A DNA stretch of 9,454 nucleotides from an uncultured Sphingomonadales bacterium (GCA_903911985.1 CAIWFP010000128.1:1-9454), one strand, 5' to 3'; positions 1-6,073 are shown, counted from the stretch's first letter. Made by a program: numbers and translations. Notes: generated from the letters alone by a model not told the origin.

Positions 1-882
1 ATGCTGCGCGAGGATGGCATGGTGATGGACGACGGCACCACCACCCGCTTTGCCGAGGACTATTTCTTCCTCACCACCACCACCGCCAATGCCGCAAGGG
101 TGCTGCAGCATATCGATTTCGCGCGGGGGGTGCTCTGGCCAGAGCTTGACGTGCAGGCAACCTCCACCACCGAGCATTGGGCCACCTTCTCGGTCGCCGG
201 ACCCTGTGCGCGGATTGCGCTGGCAAAGGTTCTCCCGGAGCTTGATCTCTCGAACGAGGCGCTGCCCTATATGGGCGCGTGGCGCTTTCGCTGGGGGGAA
301 ATTCCCGCGCGCATCTACCGCCTCTCCTTCTCAGGCGAGCTGGCCTTTGAGGTCAGCGTGCCCGCACCGCATGGCGCGGAGCTGGCGCGCCAGCTGCACG
401 CGGCGGGCGCCACCCCCTATGGCACAGAGGCGCTGGGAGTGATGCGCATTGAAAAGGGCCACCCCGCCGGCAACGAGCTGAACGGCCAGACCACCGCGCA
501 GGACCTCGGCTTTGGCCGGATGATGTCGACCAAGAAGGATTTTATCGGGAGGGTGATGGCCGGGCGGCCCGGTCTCACCGATCCCGCCCGTCCCGCCCTC
601 GTGGGGCTCAAACCGGTCAATCCCGGCGAGCGCATCCGCGCCGGCGCGCATCTTCTGCCCCCGGGGGCCAAACCCGTTGCCGCCAATGATCAGGGCCATG
701 TCACCTCGGCCTGCTTCTCGCCCACTCTGGACCACGCCATCGCGCTGGCTTTGCTGGCGCATGGCCCATCGCGGCATGGCGAGCGGGTGGTGGTACATGA
801 TCCCGTGCGGGGCGGCGATGTTCTGGCCGAAGTGTGCGCGCCCGTTTTTGTCGATCCGGAAGGAGTGCGCGTCCGTGGTTGA
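1..882 (+). CDS. soxA: Sarcosine oxidase alpha subunit, C-terminal part (5' end outside window)
   Basis: The visible 293 residues are the aminomethyltransferase (GcvT-like) half of the heterotetrameric sarcosine oxidase alpha subunit. In this family that half binds tetrahydrofolate and receives the methyl-derived C1 unit as 5,10-methylene-THF. Seen here: the opening MLREDGMVMDDGTTTR, the T-protein signature SFSGELAFEV (about 109-118), TEALGVMRIEKG (142-153), a GQTTAQDLG segment (162-170), and a C-terminal GcvT_C-like barrel (about 197-285) with FSPTLDHAIALALL. Full alpha subunits are roughly 950-1000 residues, so about two thirds, including the FAD/NAD-binding part, lies upstream. The ATG at base 1 is internal, since the reading frame is open to the window edge. 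It overlaps the next gene, soxG, by 8 bp, giving the usual soxA-soxG order. A stand-alone aminomethyltransferase is less likely given soxG and purU directly downstream. Confidence 0.9.
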   Translation: MLREDGMVMDDGTTTRFAEDYFFLTTTTANAARVLQHIDFARGVLWPELDVQATSTTEHWATFSVAGPCARIALAKVLPELDLSNEALPYMGAWRFRWGEIPARIYRLSFSGELAFEVSVPAPHGAELARQLHAAGATPYGTEALGVMRIEKGHPAGNELNGQTTAQDLGFGRMMSTKKDFIGRVMAGRPGLTDPARPALVGLKPVNPGERIRAGAHLLPPGAKPVAANDQGHVTSACFSPTLDHAIALALLAHGPSRHGERVVVHDPVRGGDVLAEVCAPVFVDPEGVRVRG

Positions 883-1390
883 GCCCCTGCAGATCACCGA
901 GCAGATTACCGAGATTGCCGGCTTTGGCCTCGTTGCCGTCATGGCCCGCAAGGGGATCGGCGCGGAAGCGATCGGGCAGGCTCTCGGCCTTGCCGCGCCC
1001 GCCACGCCGAGCTGGACCGGCGACGCCGATCTGGCGCTGATCGGCACCGGGCCGGGCACATGGCTGGCGCGGTGTGATACGCCCTCGCCGGAATGGGCCG
1101 ATGGCCTTGCCGCCACCCTTGCCGGCCTTGCCTCGGTAACCGACGTATCGAGCAGCTATCGCGTGTTCCGCATCAATGGAGCCGGGGCGACGCGACTGTT
1201 GCAGCGCGGCGCCTTTGTGGATTTTACCCCGCCCGCCTTCGCCCCGGGCAGCGTCGCGGTGACGGTGATCGCCCATATCGGCGTGATCATCCGCCAGATC
1301 GATGCCGCACCCACCTATGAGGTCGCCGTGTTCCGCAGTCTGGGCGAAAGTTTCCAGCACTGGCTGACGACAACCGCCGCCACCTTGTGA
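875..1390 (+). CDS. soxG: Sarcosine oxidase gamma subunit
   Basis: This 171-residue protein starts at GTG. It is the small gamma subunit of heterotetrameric sarcosine oxidase, a structural partner that packs against the folate-binding half of alpha; it is not catalytic alone. The start is fixed by a strong Shine-Dalgarno GGAAGGAG at 858-865, inside the end of soxA, nine bases before the GTG. The gene overlaps the soxA stop by 8 bp. The family pattern is visible in the second half: a DVSSSYRVFRINGAGA segment (gamma subunits have DVSHR-type sequence here), then LLQRGAFVDFTPPAFAPGS, a short beta-rich stretch, and the ending VAVFRSLGESFQHWL. The more upstream ATG at 677 in the same frame lies inside soxA and would add an unrelated arginine- and proline-rich N-terminus, so it is rejected. 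The stop overlaps a possible purU GTG start in a GTGA tetranucleotide. Confidence 0.88.
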   Translation: MVEPLQITEQITEIAGFGLVAVMARKGIGAEAIGQALGLAAPATPSWTGDADLALIGTGPGTWLARCDTPSPEWADGLAATLAGLASVTDVSSSYRVFRINGAGATRLLQRGAFVDFTPPAFAPGSVAVTVIAHIGVIIRQIDAAPTYEVAVFRSLGESFQHWLTTTAATL

Positions 1391-2352
1391 CCATCAGGAC
1401 GCTGAAAAACCCCATGACCGCCCCCAACACCTCCGCGCCCATCCCTGCCGAACAAACTGCGTCGGGCCAAAGTGCTTCAGGCCAAAGTGCTTCAGGCGGC
1501 ATATCGCTGCTGCTGACCCTGTCGTGTCCAAACCAGCCGGGTATCGTGGCCCATGTCACCAATGCCATCTTCCTGCATGGGGGGGACATCAAGGAAGCCC
1601 AGCAGTTTGATGCCCGGGATACCGGCACCTTCTTCACCCGCATCGTCATCGATCTGGCCGATGCCGCCGCGCTTCCCGCGCTGACCGAGGCGATGGCGAC
1701 CCTTGCCACAAGCTATGACATGCGCTGGCAGATGACACCCTCGGACCGGCGGGCGAAAGTGTTGCTGCTCGCTTCCAGGTTCGACCATTGCCTGGCCGAT
1801 TTGCTCTATCGCTGGCGCACGGGTGAATTGCGCATGGATGTGGTGGGGATCATCTCCAACCACCCGCGCGAAACCTATACCAACCTCTCCTTTGGCGAGA
1901 TTCCCTTCCACCATCTGCCCATCACCAAGGACCACAAGCCCGAGCAGGAGGCGCGGATCAAGACGATCGTCACGCAGACGGGGGCGGATCTGGTGGTGCT
2001 GGCGCGCTATATGCAAATTCTGTCGGATGATCTGGCCGGATGGCTTTCGGGCCGCTGCATCAATATCCACCATTCGTTCCTGCCCGGGTTCAAGGGCGCC
2101 AAGCCATACCATCAGGCCCATGCCCGCGGGGTGAAGCTGATTGGCGCGACCGCCCATTACGTGACCGCCGATCTCGACGAGGGGCCGATCATCGAGCAGG
2201 ATGTCGAGCGGATCAGCCATGCCGACAGCCCGGAAGACCTTGTGCGCAAGGGTCGCGATATCGAGCGGCGGGTGCTGGCGCGCGCGCTGCAATATCATCT
2301 GGATCAGCGGGTGCTGCTCAACGGCTCCAAAACCGTCGTCTTTCGCGACTGA
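1387..2352 (+). CDS. purU: Formyltetrahydrofolate deformylase
   Basis: PurU hydrolyses 10-formyl-THF to formate and THF in the cytosol. Beside sox genes it recycles the folate loaded during sarcosine demethylation. From the GTG at 1387 the product is 321 residues; E. coli PurU is 280. An N-terminal ACT domain (about 38-115; LLLTLSCPNQPGIVAHV) precedes a formyltransferase-fold domain (about 123-315). The catalytic triad of this fold is present: Asn226 and His228 in INIHHSFLPGFKGAKPY, and Asp264 in ADLDEGPIIEQD. The start is uncertain. GTG 1387 overlaps the soxG stop (GTGA) but has no clear Shine-Dalgarno. ATG 1414 would remove nine residues and has only a distant AGGA (1396-1399). Residues before about 38 are a Ser/Gly/Gln-rich tail encoded partly by a 15-bp tandem repeat and are not part of the ACT domain. 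Confidence 0.93.
   Translation: MTIRTLKNPMTAPNTSAPIPAEQTASGQSASGQSASGGISLLLTLSCPNQPGIVAHVTNAIFLHGGDIKEAQQFDARDTGTFFTRIVIDLADAAALPALTEAMATLATSYDMRWQMTPSDRRAKVLLLASRFDHCLADLLYRWRTGELRMDVVGIISNHPRETYTNLSFGEIPFHHLPITKDHKPEQEARIKTIVTQTGADLVVLARYMQILSDDLAGWLSGRCINIHHSFLPGFKGAKPYHQAHARGVKLIGATAHYVTADLDEGPIIEQDVERISHADSPEDLVRKGRDIERRVLARALQYHLDQRVLLNGSKTVVFRD
1465..1497 (+). repeat. 15-bp tandem repeat in the purU 5' end
   Basis: The unit GGCCAAAGTGCTTCA occurs twice exactly (1465-1479 and 1480-1494), followed by the first bases of a third copy (GGC). A degenerate copy (TCGGGCCAAAGTGC context) precedes it. It is in frame and encodes the ASGQSASGQSASGG tail ahead of the ACT domain of PurU. The period is a multiple of three, so copy-number change would alter only linker length. 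Confidence 0.85.
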
Positions 2353-2366
2353 GGCGCGAGTTTGCC

Positions 2367-2774
2367 ATGGCCATAAGCTATCAGCCCGACACCATCACCG
2401 CCGCCGAATTCGCCGATATACTCCATCGCTCCGGTCTGGCCGGGCGGCGACCGGCGGATGATTTGCCCCGGCTGGCAAGAATGCTGAAAGGCGCCAGCCT
2501 GCTGGTCACCGCGCGGGATGAGGCGAGCGGCACCATCCTCGGCATCGCGCGCGCAATCACCGACCACGCCTATGCCTGCTATCTGGCGGATCTGGCGGTC
2601 GACCGCGCCGTTCAGGGGCAGGGCATCGGCACGAGGCTGATCGATCTGACGCGGGAGCTGGCGGGCGAGGAATGCATGCTCCTGCTGCTTTCGGCGCCCG
2701 CTTCGCTGGAATTCTACCGCAGGATCGGCATGCCGCGGGTCGATAATGCCTTTTTGTTTCCGCGTAGCCGGTAA
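2367..2774 (+). CDS. GNAT family N-acetyltransferase
   Basis: This 135-residue single-domain protein has the Gcn5-related acetyltransferase fold, which moves an acetyl group from acetyl-CoA to an amine; the acceptor cannot be read from sequence. Motif A, the acetyl-CoA pyrophosphate loop, is clear: LADLAVDRAVQGQGIGTRLI (about 73-92), with the Q-G-x-G-x-G arrangement. The ending APASLEFYRRIGM (about 111-123) is the usual motif B region, with the Tyr before the final strand. The ATG at 2367 lies 14 bp after the purU stop and has no strong Shine-Dalgarno (only GAGG at 2351-2354), so it is probably translated by coupling to purU. Its frame stays open upstream into purU, but those codons give a shadow peptide. 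A link to sarcosine or C1 metabolism is unproven and is suggested only by operon position. Confidence 0.85.
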   Translation: MAISYQPDTITAAEFADILHRSGLAGRRPADDLPRLARMLKGASLLVTARDEASGTILGIARAITDHAYACYLADLAVDRAVQGQGIGTRLIDLTRELAGEECMLLLLSAPASLEFYRRIGMPRVDNAFLFPRSR

Positions 2775-2777
2775 GAT

Positions 2778-2798
2778 GCCCCCAACAGTGACGGGGGC
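2778..2798. terminator. GC-rich hairpin in the convergent gap (candidate terminator)
   Basis: GCCCCC (2778-2783) pairs with GGGGGC (2793-2798) around a nine-base loop, three bases after the GNAT stop. No T-tract follows on either strand, so it is at best a weak intrinsic terminator or a 3'-end stabilising hairpin for the purU-GNAT transcript. The 5' arm and loop carry CCCCCAACAG, the same word found in the clear terminator at 6559-6596, which suggests a related or decayed terminator. Confidence 0.35.
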
Positions 2799-2828
2799 AA
2801 CACGGCAGTTGATTGAGCGCCCCCGATA

Positions 2829-2863
2829 CCGGACTGCCAGCCCCCAACAGGCGGCAAGTCCGG
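2829..2863. terminator. Long hairpin between convergent genes (candidate terminator)
   Basis: CCGGACTGCC (2829-2838) pairs with GGCAAGTCCGG (2853-2863), with a single bulged A and a 14-base loop. It lies 15 bp beyond the stop of the leftward NTF2-like gene. The stem is strong but no T-run follows on either strand. The ACTGCC arm (2833-2838) can instead pair with GGCAGT at 2804-2809, so two exclusive foldings exist. It probably serves as a 3'-end structure for the leftward gene. Confidence 0.35.
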
Positions 2864-2877
2864 CGTCGGCGCGTGGC

Positions 2878-3276
2878 TCACTTTGCCGCGCAGGCGGCCT
2901 CCACGGTGCGGGGATTGAAATAATAGGGCCGGATCTCGCAAACCTTGCCGTCGCGAAAGCGGTACAATTCGCACAGTTCGGCCGGGGCCAGGGCAGGATC
3001 CTTGAAGCGGAAGGAGAGAATGGTCACCGCATAATCGCCGCCAACCGTGGTCTGCACCCGGTCCAGCGCGGCGACATCCATCATGCCCATCACCTTGATG
3101 TAGAGGTCCTTCAAGGCATTCTCGCCACGATAGACCCCGGCCATCGGCACGGTTTCCGCCTCTGTGATAAAGAAGTCATCGGTCAGCATCGCCGCCGCCC
3201 TGTCCCAATCGCCCTCGCCGGTCGCGGTGTAAAGATCATCGACAAGCTGCTCTATGGCTTCGGCGGACATGGTCAT
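2878..3276 (-). CDS. SnoaL/NTF2-like protein
   Basis: This 132-residue protein has the NTF2-like cone fold. Recognisable parts are an N-terminal helix (AIEQLVDDLYTATGEGDWDR), then AAAMLTDDFFITEA, a MAGVYRGENALKDLY segment typical of SnoaL domains (about 45-59), and a beta sheet ending AELCELYRFRDGKVCEIRPYYF (about 99-120). Members include small isomerases, dehydratases and proteins of unknown role, and the reaction here cannot be assigned. The ATG at 3276 is preceded by AAGGAGAGG on the minus strand, which fixes the start; the next ATG is two codons in. The frame stays open far upstream, but only as antisense of the neighbouring reductase gene. It is transcribed divergently from the 3391-6554 operon, so it may share its regulator and substrate. 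It belongs to a different subgroup from the NTF2-like protein at 6144-6554. Confidence 0.85.
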   Translation of the reverse strand: MTMSAEAIEQLVDDLYTATGEGDWDRAAAMLTDDFFITEAETVPMAGVYRGENALKDLYIKVMGMMDVAALDRVQTTVGGDYAVTILSFRFKDPALAPAELCELYRFRDGKVCEIRPYYFNPRTVEAACAAK

Positions 3277-3338
3277 GGTGGGTTCCTCTCCTTGCGTATT
3301 TGTAACAGGGTGTCGGTTGAATCGGCCTGCCGCGAAAC

Positions 3339-3356
3339 CTAGCGATATGGCTAGCC
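3339..3356. promoter_or_regulatory. Inverted repeat in divergent promoter region (possible operator)
   Basis: CTAGC (3339-3343) and GCTAG (3350-3354) form an inverted repeat around six bases. The right arm also sits in the perfect palindrome GGCTAGCC (3349-3356). The gap between the leftward NTF2-like gene and the rightward reductase (3277-3390) must hold promoters for both, and a dyad here could bind a dimeric regulator. I could not place convincing -35/-10 pairs on either strand. No regulator gene is in the window. Confidence 0.3.
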
Positions 3357-3390
3357 CCCCGTTCGGCCCATGCAGGCTAAGGACATTTCC

Positions 3391-4398
3391 ATGGAAACCA
3401 TTCGCCAGATCATCCTGACCCGCCGCCCGCAAGGCATACCCAAGATTTCGGATTTCGCGCTCGCGACCGCGCCGATGCCGGTGGCGGGGCCCGGCCAAAT
3501 GCTGGTCAAAATGCGGGTTTGCTCGCTTGACCCGGCCATCCGTGGTTTTCTGGATGATCGGCCGAGCTATCTGCCGCCGGTGGCCATCGGCGCGCCGATC
3601 AACGGCATGTCGCTGGGCGAGGTGGTTGAATCGCACAATCCGGAGTGGCCGGTCGGCTCGCTTTTGCGCACCTTTGCCACATGGTCCGATCATTATGTGG
3701 TGCGCGCCGATGCGCTGGGGCTCGAGAGGGTCAATGCCGCCGCTGGGGTGCCTCTGGAACATTACATGGGCGCGCTGGGGCCGGTGGGGCTTACCGCCTG
3801 GGTCGGGCTGTTCGAGATTGGCAAGGCAAAGGCTGGCGATACCGTGCTGGTCAGCGCCGCCGCCGGCGCCACCGGCAGCACGGTGGTGCAACTGGCCAAG
3901 GCTGCCGGATGCCGGGTTATCGGACTGGCGGGCTCTGCCGACAAGACCCGGATTGTCAGCGATCTGGGCGCGGATGCGGTGATCGACTACCGGGCGACCG
4001 ATGATCTTACCGCTGCCATCCGCGCGGCGGCCCCTGACGGGATCGACGTCTATTTCGACAATGTCGGGGGCGAGACGCTCGACGCGGTGCTGCCGCTGAT
4101 GCGCCTGCATGGCCGCATCGCGCTGTGCGGGATGATCGCCCAGTACAATGACGCCGACCATCCCCATGGCATTCAAAATCTGTGGCAGCTCGTGGTCAAC
4201 CGGGTCTCGATCCGTGGCTTTCTGACCTATGACCACCCCGAGGTGCTCGATCGCGCCCAGAGCGAGCTGGACTCGCTGGCGGCGGATGGGCGGCTGAAGC
4301 CACTGGCCACCGTGCGCGAGGGGTTCGAAAAGCTGCCCGAGGCCTTTATCGCGCTGATGTCGGGGCAGACGACCGGCAAAACGCTGGTCCGGGTCTGA
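3391..4398 (+). CDS. NADPH-dependent double-bond reductase, CurA/YncB type (MDR superfamily)
   Basis: This 335-residue zinc-independent medium-chain reductase resembles E. coli CurA (YncB), prostaglandin reductases and 2-alkenal reductases, which reduce the C=C bond of alpha,beta-unsaturated ketones or aldehydes with NADPH. Seen: the N-terminal IILTRRPQGIPKISDF, the GMSLGEVVES strand (about 72-81), the nucleotide loop AAAGATGS (156-163), GSADKTRIVSDLGADAVIDY with Lys185 at the usual NADP-phosphate position, YFDNVGGETLDAVLPLM (221-237), and the ending TGKTLVRV. No structural or catalytic zinc-site cysteine cluster is present. The ATG at 3391 has AAGGA at 3379-3383 seven bases before it; the in-frame ATG at 3370 lacks a site and adds seven residues. 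It is the first gene of a rightward operon, 11 bp before the next start. The substrate is unknown; an enone intermediate of the downstream pathway is a reasonable guess. Confidence 0.9.
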   Translation: METIRQIILTRRPQGIPKISDFALATAPMPVAGPGQMLVKMRVCSLDPAIRGFLDDRPSYLPPVAIGAPINGMSLGEVVESHNPEWPVGSLLRTFATWSDHYVVRADALGLERVNAAAGVPLEHYMGALGPVGLTAWVGLFEIGKAKAGDTVLVSAAAGATGSTVVQLAKAAGCRVIGLAGSADKTRIVSDLGADAVIDYRATDDLTAAIRAAAPDGIDVYFDNVGGETLDAVLPLMRLHGRIALCGMIAQYNDADHPHGIQNLWQLVVNRVSIRGFLTYDHPEVLDRAQSELDSLAADGRLKPLATVREGFEKLPEAFIALMSGQTTGKTLVRV

Positions 4399-4409
4399 AG
4401 GGGATGAAC

Positions 4410-5156
4410 ATGAACGGCAGGCTGCAGGGCAAGCGCACTCTCGTCACCGGCGGAGCGTCCGGACTGGGCGAGGCGATCGTCCGCCGTTTCGTCGCCGAGG
4501 GGGCCAGTGTCGTCATCGCCGATATCGATGTTACCGGCGGCGAGGCCCTCGCCAGGGAGCTGGGTGACGCGGCCCGGTTCGTCCGGCTGGATGTTGCCGA
4601 CGAGGGCCAATGGCTGGCGGCCTTCGCCAGTTGCGATGGCCTCGATGTACTCGTCAACAATGCCGGGATCACCACGCTGGGCAGCATCGAGGAGGTCACC
4701 CTGGCGCAGCTCATGCATGAATTCGAGATCGATGTGGTCGGCGTGTTTCTCGGTTGCAAACATGTCATCCCCCACATGCGCCCGCATGGGGGATCGATCA
4801 TCAACATGTCCTCGATGACCGGCGTGCGCGCGCAGGGCAATCTGGTGGCCTATAACGCGGCCAAGGCGGCGGTCACCCATATGACCAAATCCTGCGCCCT
4901 GCATTTTGCCGAACAGGCCTATGGCATCCGTTGCAACTCCATCCACCCCGGCGCGATCCACACCCCCATCCTCGACAAGGTGATGGCACAGTCCGCCGAC
5001 CCGGATGGGCTTTACGCCTCATGGGTGGCCACGCACCCGATCGGGCGGCTGGGCAAGCCCGAGGAGATTGCCGGGCTGGCGACCTATCTGGCCTCGGACG
5101 AATCCGCCTTTGCCACGGGCGCGGAATTCCGCATTGATGGCGGCAGCACCTTGTGA
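4410..5156 (+). CDS. SDR family NAD-dependent oxidoreductase
   Basis: This 248-residue classical short-chain dehydrogenase/reductase would interconvert an alcohol and a ketone. It has the Rossmann glycine motif TGGASGLG (13-20), an acidic end of strand 2 (ADID, Asp38/Asp40) predicting NAD(H) over NADP(H), NNAG (83-86), Ser135, and Tyr148/Lys152 in AYNAAK with the normal 13-residue Ser-Tyr spacing. The ending FRIDGGSTL is typical. The usual active-site Asn of the N-S-Y-K tetrad, in the helix before GVFLG, appears to be Asp108 (codon GAT at 4731-4733). I chose ATG 4410 because AGGGG (4399-4403) is six bases before it; ATG 4404, two codons earlier, directly abuts that site. Eleven bases separate it from the reductase gene, and its stop overlaps the VOC GTG start in GTGA. 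Downstream of a double-bond reductase it may oxidise or reduce the neighbouring alcohol or ketone. Confidence 0.9.
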   Translation: MNGRLQGKRTLVTGGASGLGEAIVRRFVAEGASVVIADIDVTGGEALARELGDAARFVRLDVADEGQWLAAFASCDGLDVLVNNAGITTLGSIEEVTLAQLMHEFEIDVVGVFLGCKHVIPHMRPHGGSIINMSSMTGVRAQGNLVAYNAAKAAVTHMTKSCALHFAEQAYGIRCNSIHPGAIHTPILDKVMAQSADPDGLYASWVATHPIGRLGKPEEIAGLATYLASDESAFATGAEFRIDGGSTL

Positions 5157-5692
5157 CGCCGGCCGCGCCGAACCTGCCAATCCGGCAACTGGCCTATTTC
5201 TGTCCGGATGTGCGGGCGGCGGCGCTGGCGCATCATGGCCAGTTCGGCTCGGGGCCCTATTTCATTGCCGACAACATTCCGCTGCGCTCCTCGCGCTATC
5301 GTGGGCGCGAGACGGCGTTTGACCATAGCTCGGCCTATGGCCAGTGGGGCGGGGTGATGGTGGAGTTTGTCCAGCAGAACAATCCCGGCCCCTCGGCCTT
5401 GCGCGATCTCTATCCGCAAGGATCGGGTCGCTGGGGCCTGCATCATGCCGCCCTGTTTGTCGACGATGTCGACGCCGAGGCCGCGCGGCTTGCGGATGCG
5501 GGCTTTGCCACGGCGCAGCGCAGCGAGATGCTGGATGGCTTTGTCTTTGCCTTTGTCGATACCACTTGTGCCTATGGCCATATGCTGGAACTTTATAAGC
5601 CGGTGCCGGTATTGAGCGAATTTTATGCGATGGTCGCCGAGGCGGCGCGCGGCTATCACGGTGGCGACATTCTCACCACCATCACATTCTGA
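5153..5692 (+). CDS. VOC family protein (glyoxalase/epimerase-like)
   Basis: This 179-residue vicinal-oxygen-chelate protein has two beta-alpha-beta-beta-beta modules and belongs with the glyoxalase/methylmalonyl-CoA-epimerase-like group, not the roughly 290-residue extradiol dioxygenases. Module 1 runs from IRQLAYFCPDVRAAALAHH through VMVEFVQQNNPG; module 2 from WGLHHAALFVDDVDAEAARLADAGF to GHMLELYKPV. Predicted metal ligands by family pattern are Gln12 (His in many members), Glu71, His97 or His98, and Glu146. The members catalyse isomerisation, epimerisation or C-C/C-O cleavage at a metal, and the reaction here is unknown. The GTG start overlaps the SDR stop (GTGA, 5153-5156), so translation is probably coupled; no separate strong Shine-Dalgarno is seen. 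The Rieske ferredoxin gene starts 10 bp after the stop. Its position among dehydrogenases suggests action on a pathway intermediate and not methylglyoxal detoxification. Confidence 0.87.
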   Translation: MTPAAPNLPIRQLAYFCPDVRAAALAHHGQFGSGPYFIADNIPLRSSRYRGRETAFDHSSAYGQWGGVMVEFVQQNNPGPSALRDLYPQGSGRWGLHHAALFVDDVDAEAARLADAGFATAQRSEMLDGFVFAFVDTTCAYGHMLELYKPVPVLSEFYAMVAEAARGYHGGDILTTITF

Positions 5693-5702
5693 CAGGTCCG
5701 AC

Positions 5703-6053
5703 GTGCAAGAAAACTGGCATCCGCTCATCGCCGAAAGTGAATTCCCCGCCGAGGGCAAGCTCGCCGCCAAGCTTGCCGGCTGGCACGTGCTGGTCGCCCG
5801 CACCGAGGACGGGCTGCATGCGGTCAATGATCGCTGCACCCATCAGGCGGCACTGCTCTCGACCGGACGGATCAGGCGCGGCGCGGTGATGTGCGCGCTG
5901 CACGGCGCCCGGTTCGACATGGCGACGGGCCGCTGCCTTGGCGCGGCCTATCGCGATTTGCGGAAATTTCCCCTGCGGGTGACCGACGGGATGATCGAGA
6001 TTGCCATTCCCGACCAGCCACCGGCGATGGACGAGCTGCCCGTCATCCTGTGA
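5703..6053 (+). CDS. Rieske [2Fe-2S] ferredoxin
   Basis: This 116-residue soluble Rieske protein has the cluster-binding motif C-x-H-x16-C-x2-H intact: Cys45/His47 in DRCTHQAA and Cys64/His67 in MCALHGARFD. It matches the small ferredoxin components that carry electrons from a reductase to a Rieske-type ring-hydroxylating or other non-heme oxygenase. Typical flanking parts are WHVLVARTEDGLHAV before the motif and ATGRCLGAAYRDLRKFPLRV after it. It is too short for an oxygenase alpha subunit, and no mononuclear iron domain follows. The GTG at 5703 gives the family-typical length; the only Shine-Dalgarno-like sequence is a weak CAGG (5693-5696). An in-frame ATG at 5625 would add an arginine-rich antisense-like extension from the VOC gene. 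No oxygenase or reductase partner is in the window. The stop codon lies within a 16-bp tandem duplication. Confidence 0.9.
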   Translation: MQENWHPLIAESEFPAEGKLAAKLAGWHVLVARTEDGLHAVNDRCTHQAALLSTGRIRRGAVMCALHGARFDMATGRCLGAAYRDLRKFPLRVTDGMIEIAIPDQPPAMDELPVIL

Positions 6054-6073
6054 ACCTGTCATCCTGTGAACCT
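6042..6073. repeat. Perfect 16-bp tandem duplication spanning a stop codon
   Basis: GTCATCCTGTGAACCT is present twice head to tail (6042-6057 and 6058-6073). The first copy contains the last codons and TGA stop of the Rieske ferredoxin gene; the second is untranslated. Being exact, the duplication is probably recent, or kept by slippage. It leaves the protein unchanged and lengthens the gap to the next gene to 90 bp. Confidence 0.9.

Noticed and set aside
331..1116. 261-residue open frame on the minus strand opposite soxA/soxG
   Set aside because: It has no domain pattern, is rich in Arg/Pro/Gly/His and lies fully antisense to well-supported genes; typical of high-GC shadow frames.
1492..2298. 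268-residue open frame on the minus strand opposite purU
   Set aside because: The sense frame carries the complete PurU domains and catalytic residues; the antisense peptide shows no recognisable family.
2878..4236. 452-residue reading of the leftward NTF2-like gene
   Set aside because: Only the last 132 residues form a domain, and a good ribosome site precedes the ATG at 3276. The extension is antisense to the reductase gene.
5153..5692. Extradiol ring-cleavage dioxygenase
   Set aside because: At 179 residues with one pair of VOC modules it is much shorter than type I extradiol dioxygenases and lacks their two-domain layout.
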